From NCBI GenBank assembly GCA_964007475.1, contig OZ023274.1, forward strand, positions 40,169,860 through 40,233,859: a stretch of 64,000 bases of DNA, given 5' to 3'. Below are positions 12,343 to 24,962 of this stretch, one piece after another. The notes beneath the pieces are model-generated. The model was given only the letters and a program-made list of their open reading frames with translations, was not told the origin of the DNA and made no database searches. The first letter of the stretch is position 1. Every line of letters begins with the position of its first letter. The stretch is from Hybos culiciformis. Its lineage: Eukaryota; Arthropoda; Insecta; Diptera; Hybotidae. Made by a program: the position numbers and the translations under genes.

Positions 12343-14650
12343 TATAACGTAAAACTTTTAGTTTATTATAAATTTATAATTAATGTTATTTAAGTCTAAA
12401 TAAATGTTAATGTTGGAAAAATTAACGAACATCTTTTCTTTTATCCAAATTTAATCAACGATACACGATTCCAAAAAGCTGGAATCGTGTCTAAAGTAAC
12501 AAAATTATAAAATTTTTACGTAACTCCAAGACGATACTTTGCTGAAACATTTTAGGAAACGGCTGCGTGACACACCAAAAAAAAGTGTTTGAAATTGATG
12601 TTAGACGGGGTTTTCAGAATTTTTCTTCCTATATACTTACATAGTTTGTTTTGTAGATTTTTAACAAAAAATAAATAATGAAAAAAGAAAATGAACATTT
12701 CTATATATTGGGCACTGACTTTATTAATAAGAATTTACGCAGTTCTATTCTTAAATTGTATTTTATTATTCTTTCATTTATTCAATTCTATCAATTTAAA
12801 CAAATCCAGGATACACCATTAAGGCTAACAAAAACTCATAGAATACAAATATATTTATGTTTATAGTGTAATTTGGAAATATATACGTTTCTGCACAGAT
12901 TTATGAAATTAGTTTTTTTTTAACAGAATTTAAAACTGAGAAATTTGCTTTAAAAAAGTATTAGATCCTTTGAATATAAAGTATATGGAATATAAATTTC
13001 AACTTAACTTGTATATTTTTACAATAAACTTATAATAAAACTTTATATTGGTATCGTATATGTATATATATAATGTCCATAATTCCAAAACACATTGATT
13101 TGGAATATTCAGATTGTTTTGATTGCGATTTAAAAAAAATTCTTAATATGATCAATGAATTAAATGAAAGAAAAACACACATTTTTAATTGCACATTCAG
13201 ACTATATTACTTTGATTTTTTTATCTGAAAATGTATAGTTCACAAAGATTTTCTTTGTTTTTACAACGTAATATAGTAAAATTTTTAATTTTCTTTTTGG
13301 TCACATATAGTTTTGTAATGAAAAATTTCAAATATAAAATAGTAAATCAAAATGTTTATTTCACAAAGTGATATTTTAGAAAAGAAATTTAATTCCAATA
13401 AAATTACAATCAAAATACAATACAAATCTGAATTGAGAAAAATTTCTGATTCAGTTATAAAATTAAAAAAAAAATTATTTTGTTTTTGATTGATTCCATA
13501 CACAATCGAATTCCAGTTCTGATAGTAATGGAATTATCAAAACTTGCAATTATCAAAACTTGCAGGTTTCTTGATCAATTTATTGGAATGACCAAAATTT
13601 TTCGGCTCTGAAAGATTCCTATAGTCATCCGCTATCTTGTTGGTGTTTGGAAGAACTCGGTGAAATTTTTCACTGATGATTTTTTTTTTCAAAAGAATGT
13701 ATCAATATTTTTAATACTGCTTAGGATGTTATTTGTTGGAACTTGACTTAACTGTATTTTTACATAGAATTTTGAAATTTTTCGCATTATTTTTCGTTCC
13801 AAATTAATGGTGTGCTTCCCAAGGCTGCTTTTCTACTGGTCGATCAAAAAACCCAATGAAATATATTTTTGTTTGAACGAAGTCCGCAGAATTTATAAAT
13901 GCTCTAATATTTTTTACATATACGAATTTTATAGCAATTTCTTTTCAAAGAAAAAATAAAAGAAAATTGGAAATAAAAATTTTACTTTTAGGGTATTATT
14001 TTCATTTCGTTTTTCATATCGCAAAAATCAAAAATTATTATGGTTGAATTTATTTACACGTTTATTATTTTTAAAATTAATCAGTAAATTTACTTTTATA
14101 AAGTATTTTTCTTTCACCTGTTTCATGAATGAATAATTTTTTTTAAATAAAATGCACTCTTATTTACTATATAAATTTACTATAGTAAAAAAAAAAGTAA
14201 AAAATAATATAAATGAAATTAAATTAAAATAGAAAGTTTTTGCTTTATGTTATATTTTACATTTATATTTAAAAATGTACACATACCTACATAAATATGT
14301 AAATAAAAAAATTGAAATTTTGTAAAATCGTATAAAAAGGTTTTGATAATATACACATTTATTAAAGAAAAATTTTGTTTAGATCAATAGTTTTTGTACT
14401 AACTATATAAAAGACAACAATAATATATTATGTATATTCTATGAAACTGATAAGAGTTTTCTTTGATCCTCAACATGACATAGATAATTATTTGCAATAA
14501 TCTGACAGTTATATAGAGTCAAGAACACTTTTTAGAGAAAATATTTAATTTATTTTTAGTGACTGTTTAATTAAATTATCTTATAATTAATAAGTTAAAT
14601 ATTTTTCCTAATACACTTCACTTGAGTAATTGTATAGATATAGGACAAAA
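12343..14650. other. AT-rich spacer with one short perfect hairpin
   Basis: AT-rich sequence. The only structure I noted is an 11-bp perfect stem (ACACGATTCCA and its complement) with a 6-nt loop at 12463-12490, and a 16-bp direct duplication of AATTATCAAAACTTGC near 13532-13564. The open frames at 12678-12866 and 13285-13503 show no domain. Confidence 0.6.
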
Positions 14651-14654
14651 AATC

Positions 14655-14730
14655 CAGTCCGAGGTGGAAATCGAAACCACGACCGAACACGTAGGATAAT
14701 ATCAATATAACTACACCATTACAGCCGACA
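14655..14730 (-). pseudogene. tRNA-derived SINE head or tRNA pseudogene
   Basis: On the minus strand an A-box-like TGGTGTAGTTA (14708-14718) matches 10 of 11 consensus positions. A B-box-like GGTTTCGATTTCC (14666-14678, one inserted T) follows 29 nt later, within a possible GTGG/CCAC T stem. The two ends do not pair as an acceptor stem. A run of T follows on the minus strand, which could end a pol III transcript. I favour a tRNA-derived retroposon remnant; the length of any 3' body is not clear. Confidence 0.55.
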
Positions 14731-14735
14731 TAACA

Positions 14736-16219
14736 AGTTCTTTTACCAAAGTCTTCTTAATTATCTCCTAATTTGGATTAAAAAAGCCGCATAATTAAAT
14801 TAAGTTATTTATTGAACTTAAGGTATAGACAATCAAATACATCCGCCTTGCCATTTTATTCGTGAACCATTATTTACACACTACTTTACTAAACTTTAAT
14901 GAATAACTTGTAATATATATTTGTCAAAAATAAACTTACAATTCTTTCAAATGAAATAAATATAAAACGGATAAACAAAAATTGTTGAAAATGTTTTAAC
15001 AAAAAAAAAGTTATTTTCATAAAATCAACAATGAATGAAATTTAAAATGAAAATTCGTTCATGCAATGATGATTTCGTTAAGATGAGAGGCACAAAAAAA
15101 ACAATATCATGGAAATATTCGAAATGGCATTCAAGATGAATATTTTTGTAGATATCAATTTTAAAGTAAACAAGGAAATAAAATTTTATTGAAAATCTCC
15201 AAATTATGCAAATAAATTAAACTAATTTTTGTACTTTTTTCTTTGGAACAAACTTTGGAAAATATCCTCTTTAATAAAATAATATATTTTTTTTTGTTTT
15301 TCTTAAACATTCTTACACATTAAATATTAAACTTTTGGATTTCTTTATATAGGAAACTTTTAGTTGAATTGGGTTTCTCGAGTTTTTAGATAATGAAATG
15401 TAACAAATAAATGGTACAAAAAAATTTTGTTTCACTTCTTTTAGTAGATTCTTAATAACAAAAATATTATTCAATATTCAGTTAGATTTTAATAATGTTC
15501 ACAGAAGAACTCCAAGAATATCGTATGTTTGTCGGTTGTTCTTTTTTTCTATGGTTTTCCGCACAGCATCATAATGCGACAAATTATATTACATAAAATT
15601 TATTGTATGGCCAATAAATGTTATGATGACGACCATTATAAAACTTGCCAATATAAAACTCTTTTTGTCTACAAGTATAATATTATTTATATAAAAGTAC
15701 ATAAAACATAAAAACAAAATTTTGTTACTTAATTTTGATATTCCATTAGTTGTTAAACTAAGAAAATTAATTTATATCTTTAAGGATTCTAACATTTACT
15801 GAGTAAGAAATTTACATCACCAGATAATATCATTAAAAATGATGTTTAGAAATTTACAAAAGCATAACTAAAGTCTACTAAACTATATTATTGATTTTGA
15901 AACTTTTTTGATCACTAAAAAATTCACTAAAATATATTTTATAAATTTTGTTTAACACGATTGCCCATTTTTTTCATCTGAATAAACACAAAATATTTGT
16001 CACGTTCACATGAATGAATATTTTTTTTTTAGTAATTTTCAAGAACTTTAAACGAAAACTCAAGTCCTTACAGCACGTGTTATTATTTGAAGAAAAAAAT
16101 ATGTACTTCAATTTCTATACAATATCATATCTCTAAGATAAAAATACATTTTTTTTTAAATAAATTCATTATTTAAAAAAAAAAAAACGAAATTTCATTT
16201 GATGGAAGATTTAAAATAA
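14736..16219. other. AT-rich spacer, no gene seen
   Basis: AT-rich DNA. The open frame at 15529-15711 shows no domain, and no repeat or RNA gene was recognised. Confidence 0.6.
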
Positions 16220-16460
16220 AAAACACACGAAGCAGTCATAGAACTGCCGACAGAAGTTTATACTTAAAAGATTTTAACTATGCAATAACAGTGGCTACAA
16301 ATGATGGGCTGCTCAGTACAAAATGTAAATTCAAATAAAATATTTTAATTTACATTTTGTACTGAGCAGCCCATCATTTGTAGCCATTGTTATTTCATAG
16401 TTTAAATCTTTTAAGTATAAACTTCTGTCGGCAGTTCTATGACTGCTTCGTGTGTTTTTT
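16220..16460. repeat. 241-bp hairpin (palindrome) at the head of a tandem array
   Basis: Two arms of about 112 bp (16220-16331 and 16347-16460) are nearly perfect reverse complements separated by a 15-nt loop. The arms contain ACACGAAGCAGTC outside and GGGCTGCTCAGTAC inside. The right arm runs straight into the first unit of the tandem array, so hairpin and array probably belong to one foldback-type element. Confidence 0.85.
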
Positions 16461-17512
16461 CGTATATTTTGCGTCGGCACGACCTAACCGTACCTCCCTG
16501 CCCAAAAATTTTTCGGCTGGTAATCTTAATTTCACCGGAGCAACCTATTTAAAAAAAAAAAAATTTCGTATATTTTGCTCCGGCACGACCTAACCGTAGC
16601 TCCCCACCCAAAAATTTTTTTTCAGGTAATATTAATTTCACCGTAGCTACCTATTTTAAAAAAAAAATTTTTTTTCGTATACTTTGCTCCGGCACGACCT
16701 AACCGTAGCTCCCCACCCAAAAATTTTTTTTCAGGTAATATTAATTTCGCCGGAGCTACCTATTTTGAAAAAAAAAAATTTTTCGTATATTTTGCTCCGG
16801 CACGACCTAACCGTAGCTCCCCACCCCAAAAATTTTTTTTCAGGTAATATTAATTTCACCGGAGCTACCTATTTAAAAAAAAAATTTTTTTTCGTATATT
16901 TTGCTACGGCCGTAGCTCCCCACCCAAAATTTTTTTTTCAAGTAATATTAATTTCACCGGAGCTACCTATTTTGAAAAAAAAAAATTTTTTCGTATATTT
17001 TGCTCCGGCACGACTTAACCGTAGCTCCCCACCCAAAATTTTTTTTTCAGGTAATCTTAATTTCACTGGAGCTACTTATTTAAAAAAAAAAATTTTTCGT
17101 ATATTTTGCTCCGGCACGACCTAACCGTAGCTTCCCACCCAAAAATTTTTTTTCAGGTAATATTAATTTCACCGGAGCTACCTATTTTGAAAAAAAAAAA
17201 TTTTTCGTATATTTTGCTCCGGCACGACCTAACCGTAGCTCCCCACCCCAAAAATTTTTTTTCAGGTAATATAATTTCACCGGAGCTACCTATTTAAAAA
17301 AAAAAAAATTTCGTATATTTTGCTCCGGCACGACCTAACCGTAGCTCCCCACCCAAAAATTTTTTTTCAGGTAATATTAATTTCACCGGAGCTACCTATT
17401 TTAAAAAAAATATATTTTGCTCCGGCACGACCTAACCGTAGCTCCCCACCCAAAAAATTTTTTTCAGGTAATATTAATTTCACCGGAGCTACCTATTTTG
17501 AAAAAAAAATTT
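16461..17512. repeat. Tandem array, ten units of ~97-109 bp
   Basis: Units begin near 16461, 16567, 16676, 16784, 16893, 16992, 17098, 17206, 17312 and 17409. Each unit has TATTTTGCTCCGGCACGACC, then CCGTAGCTCC, an A/T run, CAGGTAATATTAATTT, and CCGGAGCTACC. The GTAGCTCC and GGAGCTAC blocks are inverted to each other, so each unit can form a stem. Unit types alternate between ends TTTTGAAA and TTTAAA, and units 3-6 resemble units 7-10 at a spacing of about 422 bp, which indicates a four-unit duplication. The fifth unit lacks about 12 bp. The open frames here (for example 16684-17124) are repeat readthrough, not genes. Confidence 0.92.
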
Positions 17513-17751
17513 AGTTTTAAATAATTTGTAAACGAAAGATTTAAAATAAATTGGAATTTAAATTTTTCGCGCCATATTATTTTGTTTTTATAAATAACAA
17601 ATGATTATTGAACTACCTATTTTGAAAAAAAAAAAATATAAAAATTTTAGTTTTAAATAATTTGTAAACGATAAATTTAAAAAAAATAATTTGAATTTAA
17701 ATTTGTCGCGCCAAATTATTTTGTTTTTATAAATGACAAATGATTATTGAG
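17487..17751. repeat. Tandem duplication (~136 bp x2) of the array's right flank
   Basis: The last array segment CTACCTATTTTGAAAA plus about 115 bp of flank (containing TAGTTTTAAATAATTTGTAA and a CGCGCCA block) is present twice in tandem. The repeated phrase starts at 17512 and again at 17648. This marks the right boundary of the hairpin-plus-array element. Confidence 0.85.
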
Positions 17752-18943
17752 TGGACCACCAATTTTTTTGAGTATTGAAACGTCAAAAACCATGTCAGTT
17801 CGAATTCGATTTCGAATGTCGAATGAGTAGAATGAAAATGAATTTTTACCCCCTACAGAATTACTCAATTATATCATACAACGCGCCTAAAGAAGTATAA
17901 ACTTCAAAAAATAAAGATAATACTTCAAATTGTGATCCTTCAAAAACCATATTTTGAATGTTTACATAATAATTTTAAAAGCATTTCGAAATATGATTAT
18001 AAATAATAATAAAATTTGTTTATTCAAATTTTTGAGTGAAATTTTATCGTTTTCTTTTTCTAGATTTTTTATCCAATTCTTTTTACACACCATATATTCC
18101 AACATTATTCACATCATTATAATCAAATTAGAACTGTATTAAATTGTATATTATTTTGTGTTTATATTGTTGAAGAACTAGTATTAGCGCACAAGAGTCC
18201 TAAAATTAACTTTCATGAACTAGAAATTTCTAAGAGCTATAAAGAATAGAATTGTATAATGAATGTGGACCATATCTTTTGGAAAAATCTTTAAGATTAA
18301 GAAGGATATTATAAGGGATGAGTGAGACTGGCAGATGAACTGTGCAAACTTTATTTTATTTTTTCACATATTAACTAGTTCTAAATTATTCAACAAATAA
18401 TTTATAATTTAATATATATCCGGTTACTCATTCATCTTATATTTGGATGGGAGAATATTATGCTTTTAATGATAATAAATACAATTTTTTTGAGTTATGT
18501 CAGATTTTAGAGATAATGAAAAACAAAATATGTATATATAATATTTTACCCTTAAGACTTAAATTTTTCAACCACATGAAGGTAAGGATAATTCAATTAT
18601 GATTATAAGAATGAATGATTGGCATTATTATTTTCTTTTTTTTATATTTATTTATTTATATTTAATTTTTTTTAATGTTTAAATAGAAATGATTTTATTA
18701 AATAGTTTTTCTTATCACATGTGGTTTCATATTTAACTTAAGTATGGTCAATTAGGTGCAGATTAATGATTTTTTTTTTCTTTAGAAAGTCTTAGGAAAG
18801 TATAAGTTTATAAAATTTTTAATATCATCTTTTTGCGACTATGTTCTACAAGACTATGTTGTACAATATAATGCCAAAGTTATAGGCTTTTGACAAAATT
18901 CTACGCACCTATTCTGTTGCTTGGACAAAGATTAAGATTTCAG
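17752..18943. other. AT-rich spacer, no gene seen
   Basis: AT-rich DNA. The open frame at 17954-18142 has no domain, and no other structure was recognised. Confidence 0.6.
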
Positions 18944-19164
18944 TTATAGCATTGATTAAGAATACACAAAGATGGTTAGCTTCATACAACATTATTTTTG
19001 GTGTTTTTATTTAAATGTGTTAGTAAAACAAAATAAAATACGTGAATTACCAATTTATGAAAAGAATTTTATTTAGTTTTACTAACACCTTCACATAAAA
19101 ATACCAAAAATGCTGAAAAAATATTGTATGAAGCTAAAAATCTTTGTGTTAATCAATGGTTATA
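18944..19164. mobile_element. Short foldback MITE
   Basis: A 221-bp inverted repeat. The left arm from TTATAGCATTGATTAAG through CACAAAGAT, TAGCTTCATACAA and TGTTAGTAAAAC is matched in reverse complement by the right arm up to TTGATTAACACAAAG. The centre is AT-rich. No target duplication was clear and nothing is encoded. Confidence 0.7.
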
Positions 19165-20050
19165 AGTATTTAAAGTACAATATAATTTTAATTCGATAAA
19201 ATTATGTCGCCGAATCGACTATGATATTATTAAAAAAAATAAATTTCCAATCCTTCAACTTCTGAGATAGGTACATTAATATGACTATGGAATTGGAAGA
19301 ACCCTAGGGAAAACCTCAAGAGACTCAAGAGACTTACATAAATAATTTGTATTGGCATATTTTTCAAATAATAAAATTAACAACAAAAAAACCATTAATT
19401 ATATCCAAAGGTTTTGTTTCCTATTACTTAATGAATCCTTTTTCAAGCATTTAGTCCTTTTTTTGGGTTCTTTTATTACTTTTTTTTTGAAAAATTATCT
19501 CAAGTGTGAATAATTTATTTAAAAGAAATTTATCATAAAATTCATATTTTTTTGTAAATAAAAAAATATTTTTTTTTATGGAATTCCAATGAAGGATTTT
19601 TTACGTTCTTCCAAGTAAAAAAAACTTTTTGGAATTCCACTAACTTCTATAAAAGAAAAAGAAAAATTTTCTTATTTATTTGCACCTTAAAAAGTTAAAG
19701 GTTTTTTAAAAAGTAGATTTGCGATTAACAAGCAATTAGAAATAATTTGAGAAATAAAAACATCAAATAAATAAAAAAAGTGTTAAGTTATGTATATTGA
19801 CAATAAAATAATGACTGAATGGGTTTTCTTCAAGACCACGAATTCAAATAATGATATTAAATTGTCATAAATAAAAACTTTTGTAAATAAAAATTGCAAG
19901 CCATAGATTTTATAATTAAATTTTTTTTTAAGTTGTTTAATAATGTATTCTTATATTATTATTATATATATAAACTTCAAAACATAAAACTGTTTATTCT
20001 TTTTAAAATTGAAATCCTTTTATCCATATAATTATATAATTATTATTTTT
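19165..20050. other. AT-rich spacer, no gene seen
   Basis: AT-rich DNA with poly-A and poly-T runs. No feature was recognised. Confidence 0.6.
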
Positions 20051-20057
20051 GTTCAAC

Positions 20058-20695
20058 CATAAAGGAAGTATAAATAGAGAAACTAGTCCCATACAAAAAA
20101 TGCAAATACAAATAGTGAAACAAAAAATCCATATCACAACCCCATGAGTTTTTTTTTCGTATTTTTTGAGAACTCCACTCTCACAAAAGCTTTTAAAACT
20201 TTCAAAATAACAACAGTTCTATCAAAAAGCATGTATATAAAGAGGAATAAGTCCCATACAAAGAAAAAAAGAATAAAAATAGTGAAACAAAAAATCCATA
20301 TCACAACCCCATGAGCTTTTTTTTTTTTTTTTTGAGAATTCCACTCTCACAAAAGCTTTTAAAACTTTTAAAATTGTATAGAACTGTTGTTATTTTTGAA
20401 GTTTTAAAAGCTTTTGTGAGAGTGGAATTCTCCAAAAAAAAAAAGCTCATGGGGTTGTGATATGGATTTTTTGTTTCACTATTTTTATTCTTTTTTTATA
20501 TGGGACTGATTCCTCTTTATATACATGCTTTTTGGTTCTATACAATTTTTAAAGTTTTAAAAGCTTTTGTGAGAGTGGAATTCTCAAAAAATACAAAAAA
20601 AAAGGTCATGGGGCTGTGATATGGATTTTTTGTTTCACTATTTGTATTTGCATTTTTTGTATGGGACTAGTTTCTCTGTTTATACTTCCTTTATG
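20058..20695. mobile_element. Four-module foldback MITE, CATAAAGG family
   Basis: A 638-bp element with inverted ends CATAAAGGAAGTATAAATA and the complement. The left half holds two direct copies of a module running from GTCCCATACAAA through CCATATCACAACCCCATGAG to CTCACAAAAGCTTTTAAAAC. The right half holds two inverted copies, so the whole can fold as nested hairpins. Flanks are GTTCAAC (20051-20057) and TTTCAAC (20696-20702), a likely 7-bp target duplication with one mismatch. A related copy lies at 25178-25794. There is no coding capacity. A CA start with a 7-8-bp duplication is closest to the P superfamily, but that is inference. Confidence 0.85.
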
Positions 20696-20699
20696 TTTC

Positions 20700-20824
20700 A
20701 ACTCACGTATAATGTGCGACGGGTAACCCAAATTTTTTCTGCTGTTGATATAGATGAAATTTTCAAATTAATGAATGTTCAGCATAGCGAAGTGCGTAGC
20801 TTAGTGAATTCAAAGATAGTATAA
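20700..20824 (+). other. Short open frame of unknown origin beside the MITE
   Basis: About 40 codons after the MITE insertion point encode a peptide with VRRVTQIFSA and DIDEIFKLMN. It looks less AT-driven in composition than the other short frames nearby and ends at a TAA. Taking out the MITE and one flank copy would join it to AT-rich DNA with no clear upstream coding. It could be a remnant exon or transposase fragment; I recognise no family. Confidence 0.15.
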
Positions 20825-22627
20825 AAAAGAACCAATCAATATTTTTATAGTTGTACCTTCAACAAATGTAAAAGTTTTTTATAGAAGAAATAGTACAGCA
20901 TTCATTTGAATTTCCATCCATTAACACATTTTAAAGTCATGATGTATAGATATAACTATAACAAGAACAGCAAGAATATTTCAAAAAAAAAATCCACTTT
21001 TAAAGTATACAAAAATTGAATATTTACCAAGTTATTACTTAAACAATTTTTCCATGTTTTCTTGTTAAATTTTCAGTTATACATTTATGAAGTTTAATTT
21101 TTTTTTATTTTTTGTTCTTCTACTAAACAAAACAAAAAATTAAAGAAAAAGGCGAAAATGCAATCAACATAATGTGCTCGTTTTTCTAAATGTAAAATAA
21201 AAAGAAAATTCTGAAAAATAGATCTATATATTTTGACAATTCATTTTTGGAAAGTTTTATATATAAATTTTCATTAAAAACATAGCACTAACTACATGTT
21301 GCTCCAAAAAATCAATTTAAAGGTTATATTGGAGATTTACTTATTACTACAAAATAGCGTTTGAACAAATAATTTTGTTCTTACCAGTCGACAAAAGCAA
21401 TCGAAATGAAGTTGTTTTTCTACACAATCGTAACGAGATACGAAACAACTTTTGTAAAATTTACATTTATCAAAACACCCAAAATGGAATAACATACATA
21501 TATATGACATTTATATAAAAATAACTAATAAAAGAGCCAATTAACTAATAATGTTTAATTTTCTCTATTTAAATAATATTTACACTTACGTTTTATTTAC
21601 TTATATATAAAAATTGAGTGAATATTATTCTTGGTTTAAATAAGATACACATATTTCGTTAACATTATTTTATATGATCTTAATAATGAATGGAAAAAAT
21701 TTCTTTAACATTTTAAAAATGAAAATTTTTCTTTTAATATTAATGTGGAATGTGTTTTATAATATATTTTCATCTTGAAAATCATAATTGAAACAAACTT
21801 TAAAAATTAAAATATTTCCTTAAAAAAAAAAACTTTTTCTTTTCCATTATAAAGTTTTTAATAAAATCTGTATAGAAACTTTGATGTACCCAATAAAAAT
21901 TAAAGTTAATGTTAAACTTTTGTTCTTTTTGGTAAATATCCCAAAGTAAAGAACTTTTTATTTTAGGTATATTTAAAATGAACATGTTATATAACATATA
22001 AAAAATTTCAAAGTTTAACATAAGTAAACAAAATATTTGTTCAACAAATTTTTTCAACAAAATAAAATTAAAGCTAAAAAAAATATAATAAAAAAAAAAT
22101 TTAACATGATTATTTGATTATTCAGTTCTGTATCGTCAACTTAATTTTTTATTAAATTTACGTTATTTATGTGGTAATAAGAATAAGATGTAATTTTCAG
22201 TCTTCAAGAATACCACATCATACATAAATTTATAATGTTCTGTATAAATAAATTTAGAATAAGATTTAGAACTATTTCAGTTGCTGATGTAAACTTATAT
22301 CGACAATCAATCTTTATTAAAAATAATTCTCTGGATATAATAAAAAAAAATTATAGCTCTGTTAGCTGATTAGAGCAAGAAAGAGACACACGTTAAAAAT
22401 AGATAATACGTATTTTGGAAATCGTTAGGAAAAGTATAGATGAAATTGAAAAATATTGAGTTCGAGAAAGCAGCTTTATCACTCCAGATATAAAATGTTA
22501 TTGTCATTTTCTTTCCTTAAAAGTACTTTATATAAATTTCTCATACTCAATATAAATTTCAGCTGGCAAAAAAATTATAATTTAGTAATTATAAAAACCT
22601 TCAATTATTATTAAATAAATTTATTTG
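20825..22627. other. AT-rich spacer, no gene seen
   Basis: AT-rich DNA. The minus-strand open frame at 21800-22060 is lysine, phenylalanine and isoleucine rich without a domain. Confidence 0.6.
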
Positions 22628-22649
22628 ATTTACAATAATATAATTAATT

Positions 22650-22694
<45 letters not shown>

Positions 22695-24130
22695 TTCATT
22701 CATTAAAGTAGCTAACAGTTACAAATTAACTAATTATAAGCTACAAAGTAAGAGTTGATGTTAAATAAGCTGATAAAAATTTAGAAACAATTCATCAAGT
22801 TAACATAATCAAAAAATCAATTAAACATATTTACAAAATTCAAACTTGAAAATAAAAAGCAAATAAACCTAAAAAAATATATAAATTAAAGGGTAAAGAG
22901 AGGAAAAAGTTTAAGCGCAAGTGGGTAGTACAAGAACAGCACAAAAAAATCTTTCTTTTCGGTAAAATTACTGTAAGCTCACGCAAATTAATGACGTTAT
23001 TGAAATATAAATCGTGATTATGTTGAATTCTAATGATGGGACTTTTAAATAAAAAGTCGGTTCTACGGGTGGGTATATTAAATTCTATGTTCAACCTAGT
23101 GTATTGAAACGCATAGGATTGTAGAGCCAAACTAGGCACAGAAAACCAACCAGATAATAACTTAATTAAAAACATTTCATCTAGGTATATTCTTCGTTGA
23201 CAGAGAGACATCATATTGAGCTTCTTGATTCTGCTGGCATAATCCAACATGACGAAGCCCATTTTGTGGAATAAAAGTCGAATAAATTTTTTTTGTATTC
23301 TTTCAAGTTGAAATTTATAGCACTCACAGAACGGGCTCCAAATTGTGGAACCATATTCTAAGATACTGCGAACAAGAGAATTAAACAATGTGATGAATGT
23401 ATAGACTGATCAAAATTTGCGGCCAACACGTAAAATAAAACCCAAAAGTCGACTAGATTTTTTAAAAATATCACACACATGTGGACTGAAGGTGAAGTTC
23501 GAGTCGAAAATTATTCCGAGAACTTTTTGTAGCGATGTGGTTTTAAGAAGGTTGTTGAAATTAATTGGATTACGCTTTCTGTGGAAACTCATAAAAGTAC
23601 ATTTGTCAAAGTTGAGTGGAAGCTCATTTTCGTCACACCAAGCTATGAGCCATTCAAGGTCCTTTTGAATAACTACACAGTCGCTGATCGACTTAACTAT
23701 GCGAAATATTTTCAAATCGTCTGCAAACAGTAGATAATTTGATGAAAAGTTTTCACCAAGATTGTTAATGAAAATGGAAAAAATAATTGAGCCAATTATA
23801 GAGCCTTGAGGAACTCCTGAAGTAGGTTCAAAGGCGGAAGAGCGGGAACCTACAAGGGCGACGGTTTGAGTGCGATGGGTGAGGTAGGAATAAAACCATG
23901 AGGTTAAAGTGTTATCAAAACCAAAATTTCTCATTTGTAACAGAATTTTACAATGGCTAATTTTGTCAAACGCCTTTGTGAAATCTGTGTATATACAATC
24001 AACTTGTAAGAATTTATCGATTGCAGAAGCAATGTAATCTGTTATCAGACACAGATTAGTGACAGTAGAGCGGGCCTGGCAAGAAACCATATTGATTGGG
24101 CGAAATAAGCGGTATGACTTCTGGGAGTAT
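22628..24130 (-). pseudogene. 5'-truncated non-LTR retrotransposon, reverse transcriptase remnant
   Basis: The minus strand encodes the C-terminal two thirds of a reverse transcriptase. Visible motifs are QYGFLPG followed, after a one-base shift near 24075, by RSTVTNL; then YTDFTKAFD (motif A), SGVPQG (motif B) and LLFADD (catalytic aspartates near 23720). Downstream comes the thumb-like region with VRSILEYGSTIW. A TGA at 23410-23412 interrupts the frame in the middle of otherwise continuous coding (24090 to 22840). No endonuclease or RNase H part remains. The 3' end is a (TAAA)n tail, seen on the plus strand as a TTTA run at about 22645-22692. The family is CR1/Jockey-like and distinct from the elements at 26 kb and 32 kb. 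The copy is inactive. Confidence 0.88.
22645..22692. repeat. (TTTA)n tract
   Basis: About 12 uninterrupted TTTA units on the plus strand. They form the (TAAA)n tail of the minus-strand retrotransposon that follows. Confidence 0.9.
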
Positions 24131-24954
24131 AGAATTAATTGGATAAATGAATAATTATTGGCCTTTAAAAAATATTTTATAAATTAATGCACTTAATGAA
24201 AAATTAATTATTATACTATATTATATAATTATATATAATGAACTTATGTATATTATGTTGAGTAATAAATATGGTCAACCATAATTAAACCATATAACAA
24301 GATTATTAATTATCTATCCTTTTTACGGTTAAATTACTTTTTAAATAAAAGCTTAAAATCAAATAAATTCCAGAATAATCTCTTAACTTGACATTTTTAA
24401 TAATTTCCTTTGAAATTTGTAGATGAAAAACATTTAGGGAATACAGAATAATTGTCTTAAGCAATATAACATAATATTTGGAAGAATTACAAATTGAGTT
24501 TGCATTTATGTACAAGTACTTTATTTCATTGCAAAAAAAATTCTATTTTTATGATCAATTATGTTTTGATTATTTGAAAAGTTTGAAAAGTTTACTAGAG
24601 AGATCCTAGAATCCAATGTTTCTTCACAAAACATATTCCATTTTGCTATAAACTCGAAGAAATATAAAGGTTCGAACCTTTTTCAAAACTAGAGCAAAAT
24701 TGAAAATCCAAAGCAATAAAATACAAATTTGGAATGAAAAAAACTTTTTAGACAATAAAAATGTTCATGAGAACGGTAACTTTTTCTAATAAACATAAAT
24801 AAAATTGCAATACAATCATAAATTTGTATAAAAGTATTAAGTGGAAATTATTTTCATTACGATGAGAATATTGACACATAATAAATATTCACCATTATTT
24901 ATTATGGCAAATATTACGCAATCTGAAATAATTTAATTAGGATATCTACAAATA
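24131..24954. other. AT-rich spacer, no gene seen
   Basis: AT-rich DNA; the minus-strand frame at 24306-24515 has no domain. Confidence 0.6.
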
Positions 24955-24962
24955 TGTATATA

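Noticed and set aside
16684..17514. Open frames encoding a repetitive peptide
   Set aside because: They follow the tandem array exactly and break when unit length is not a multiple of three; no independent coding evidence.
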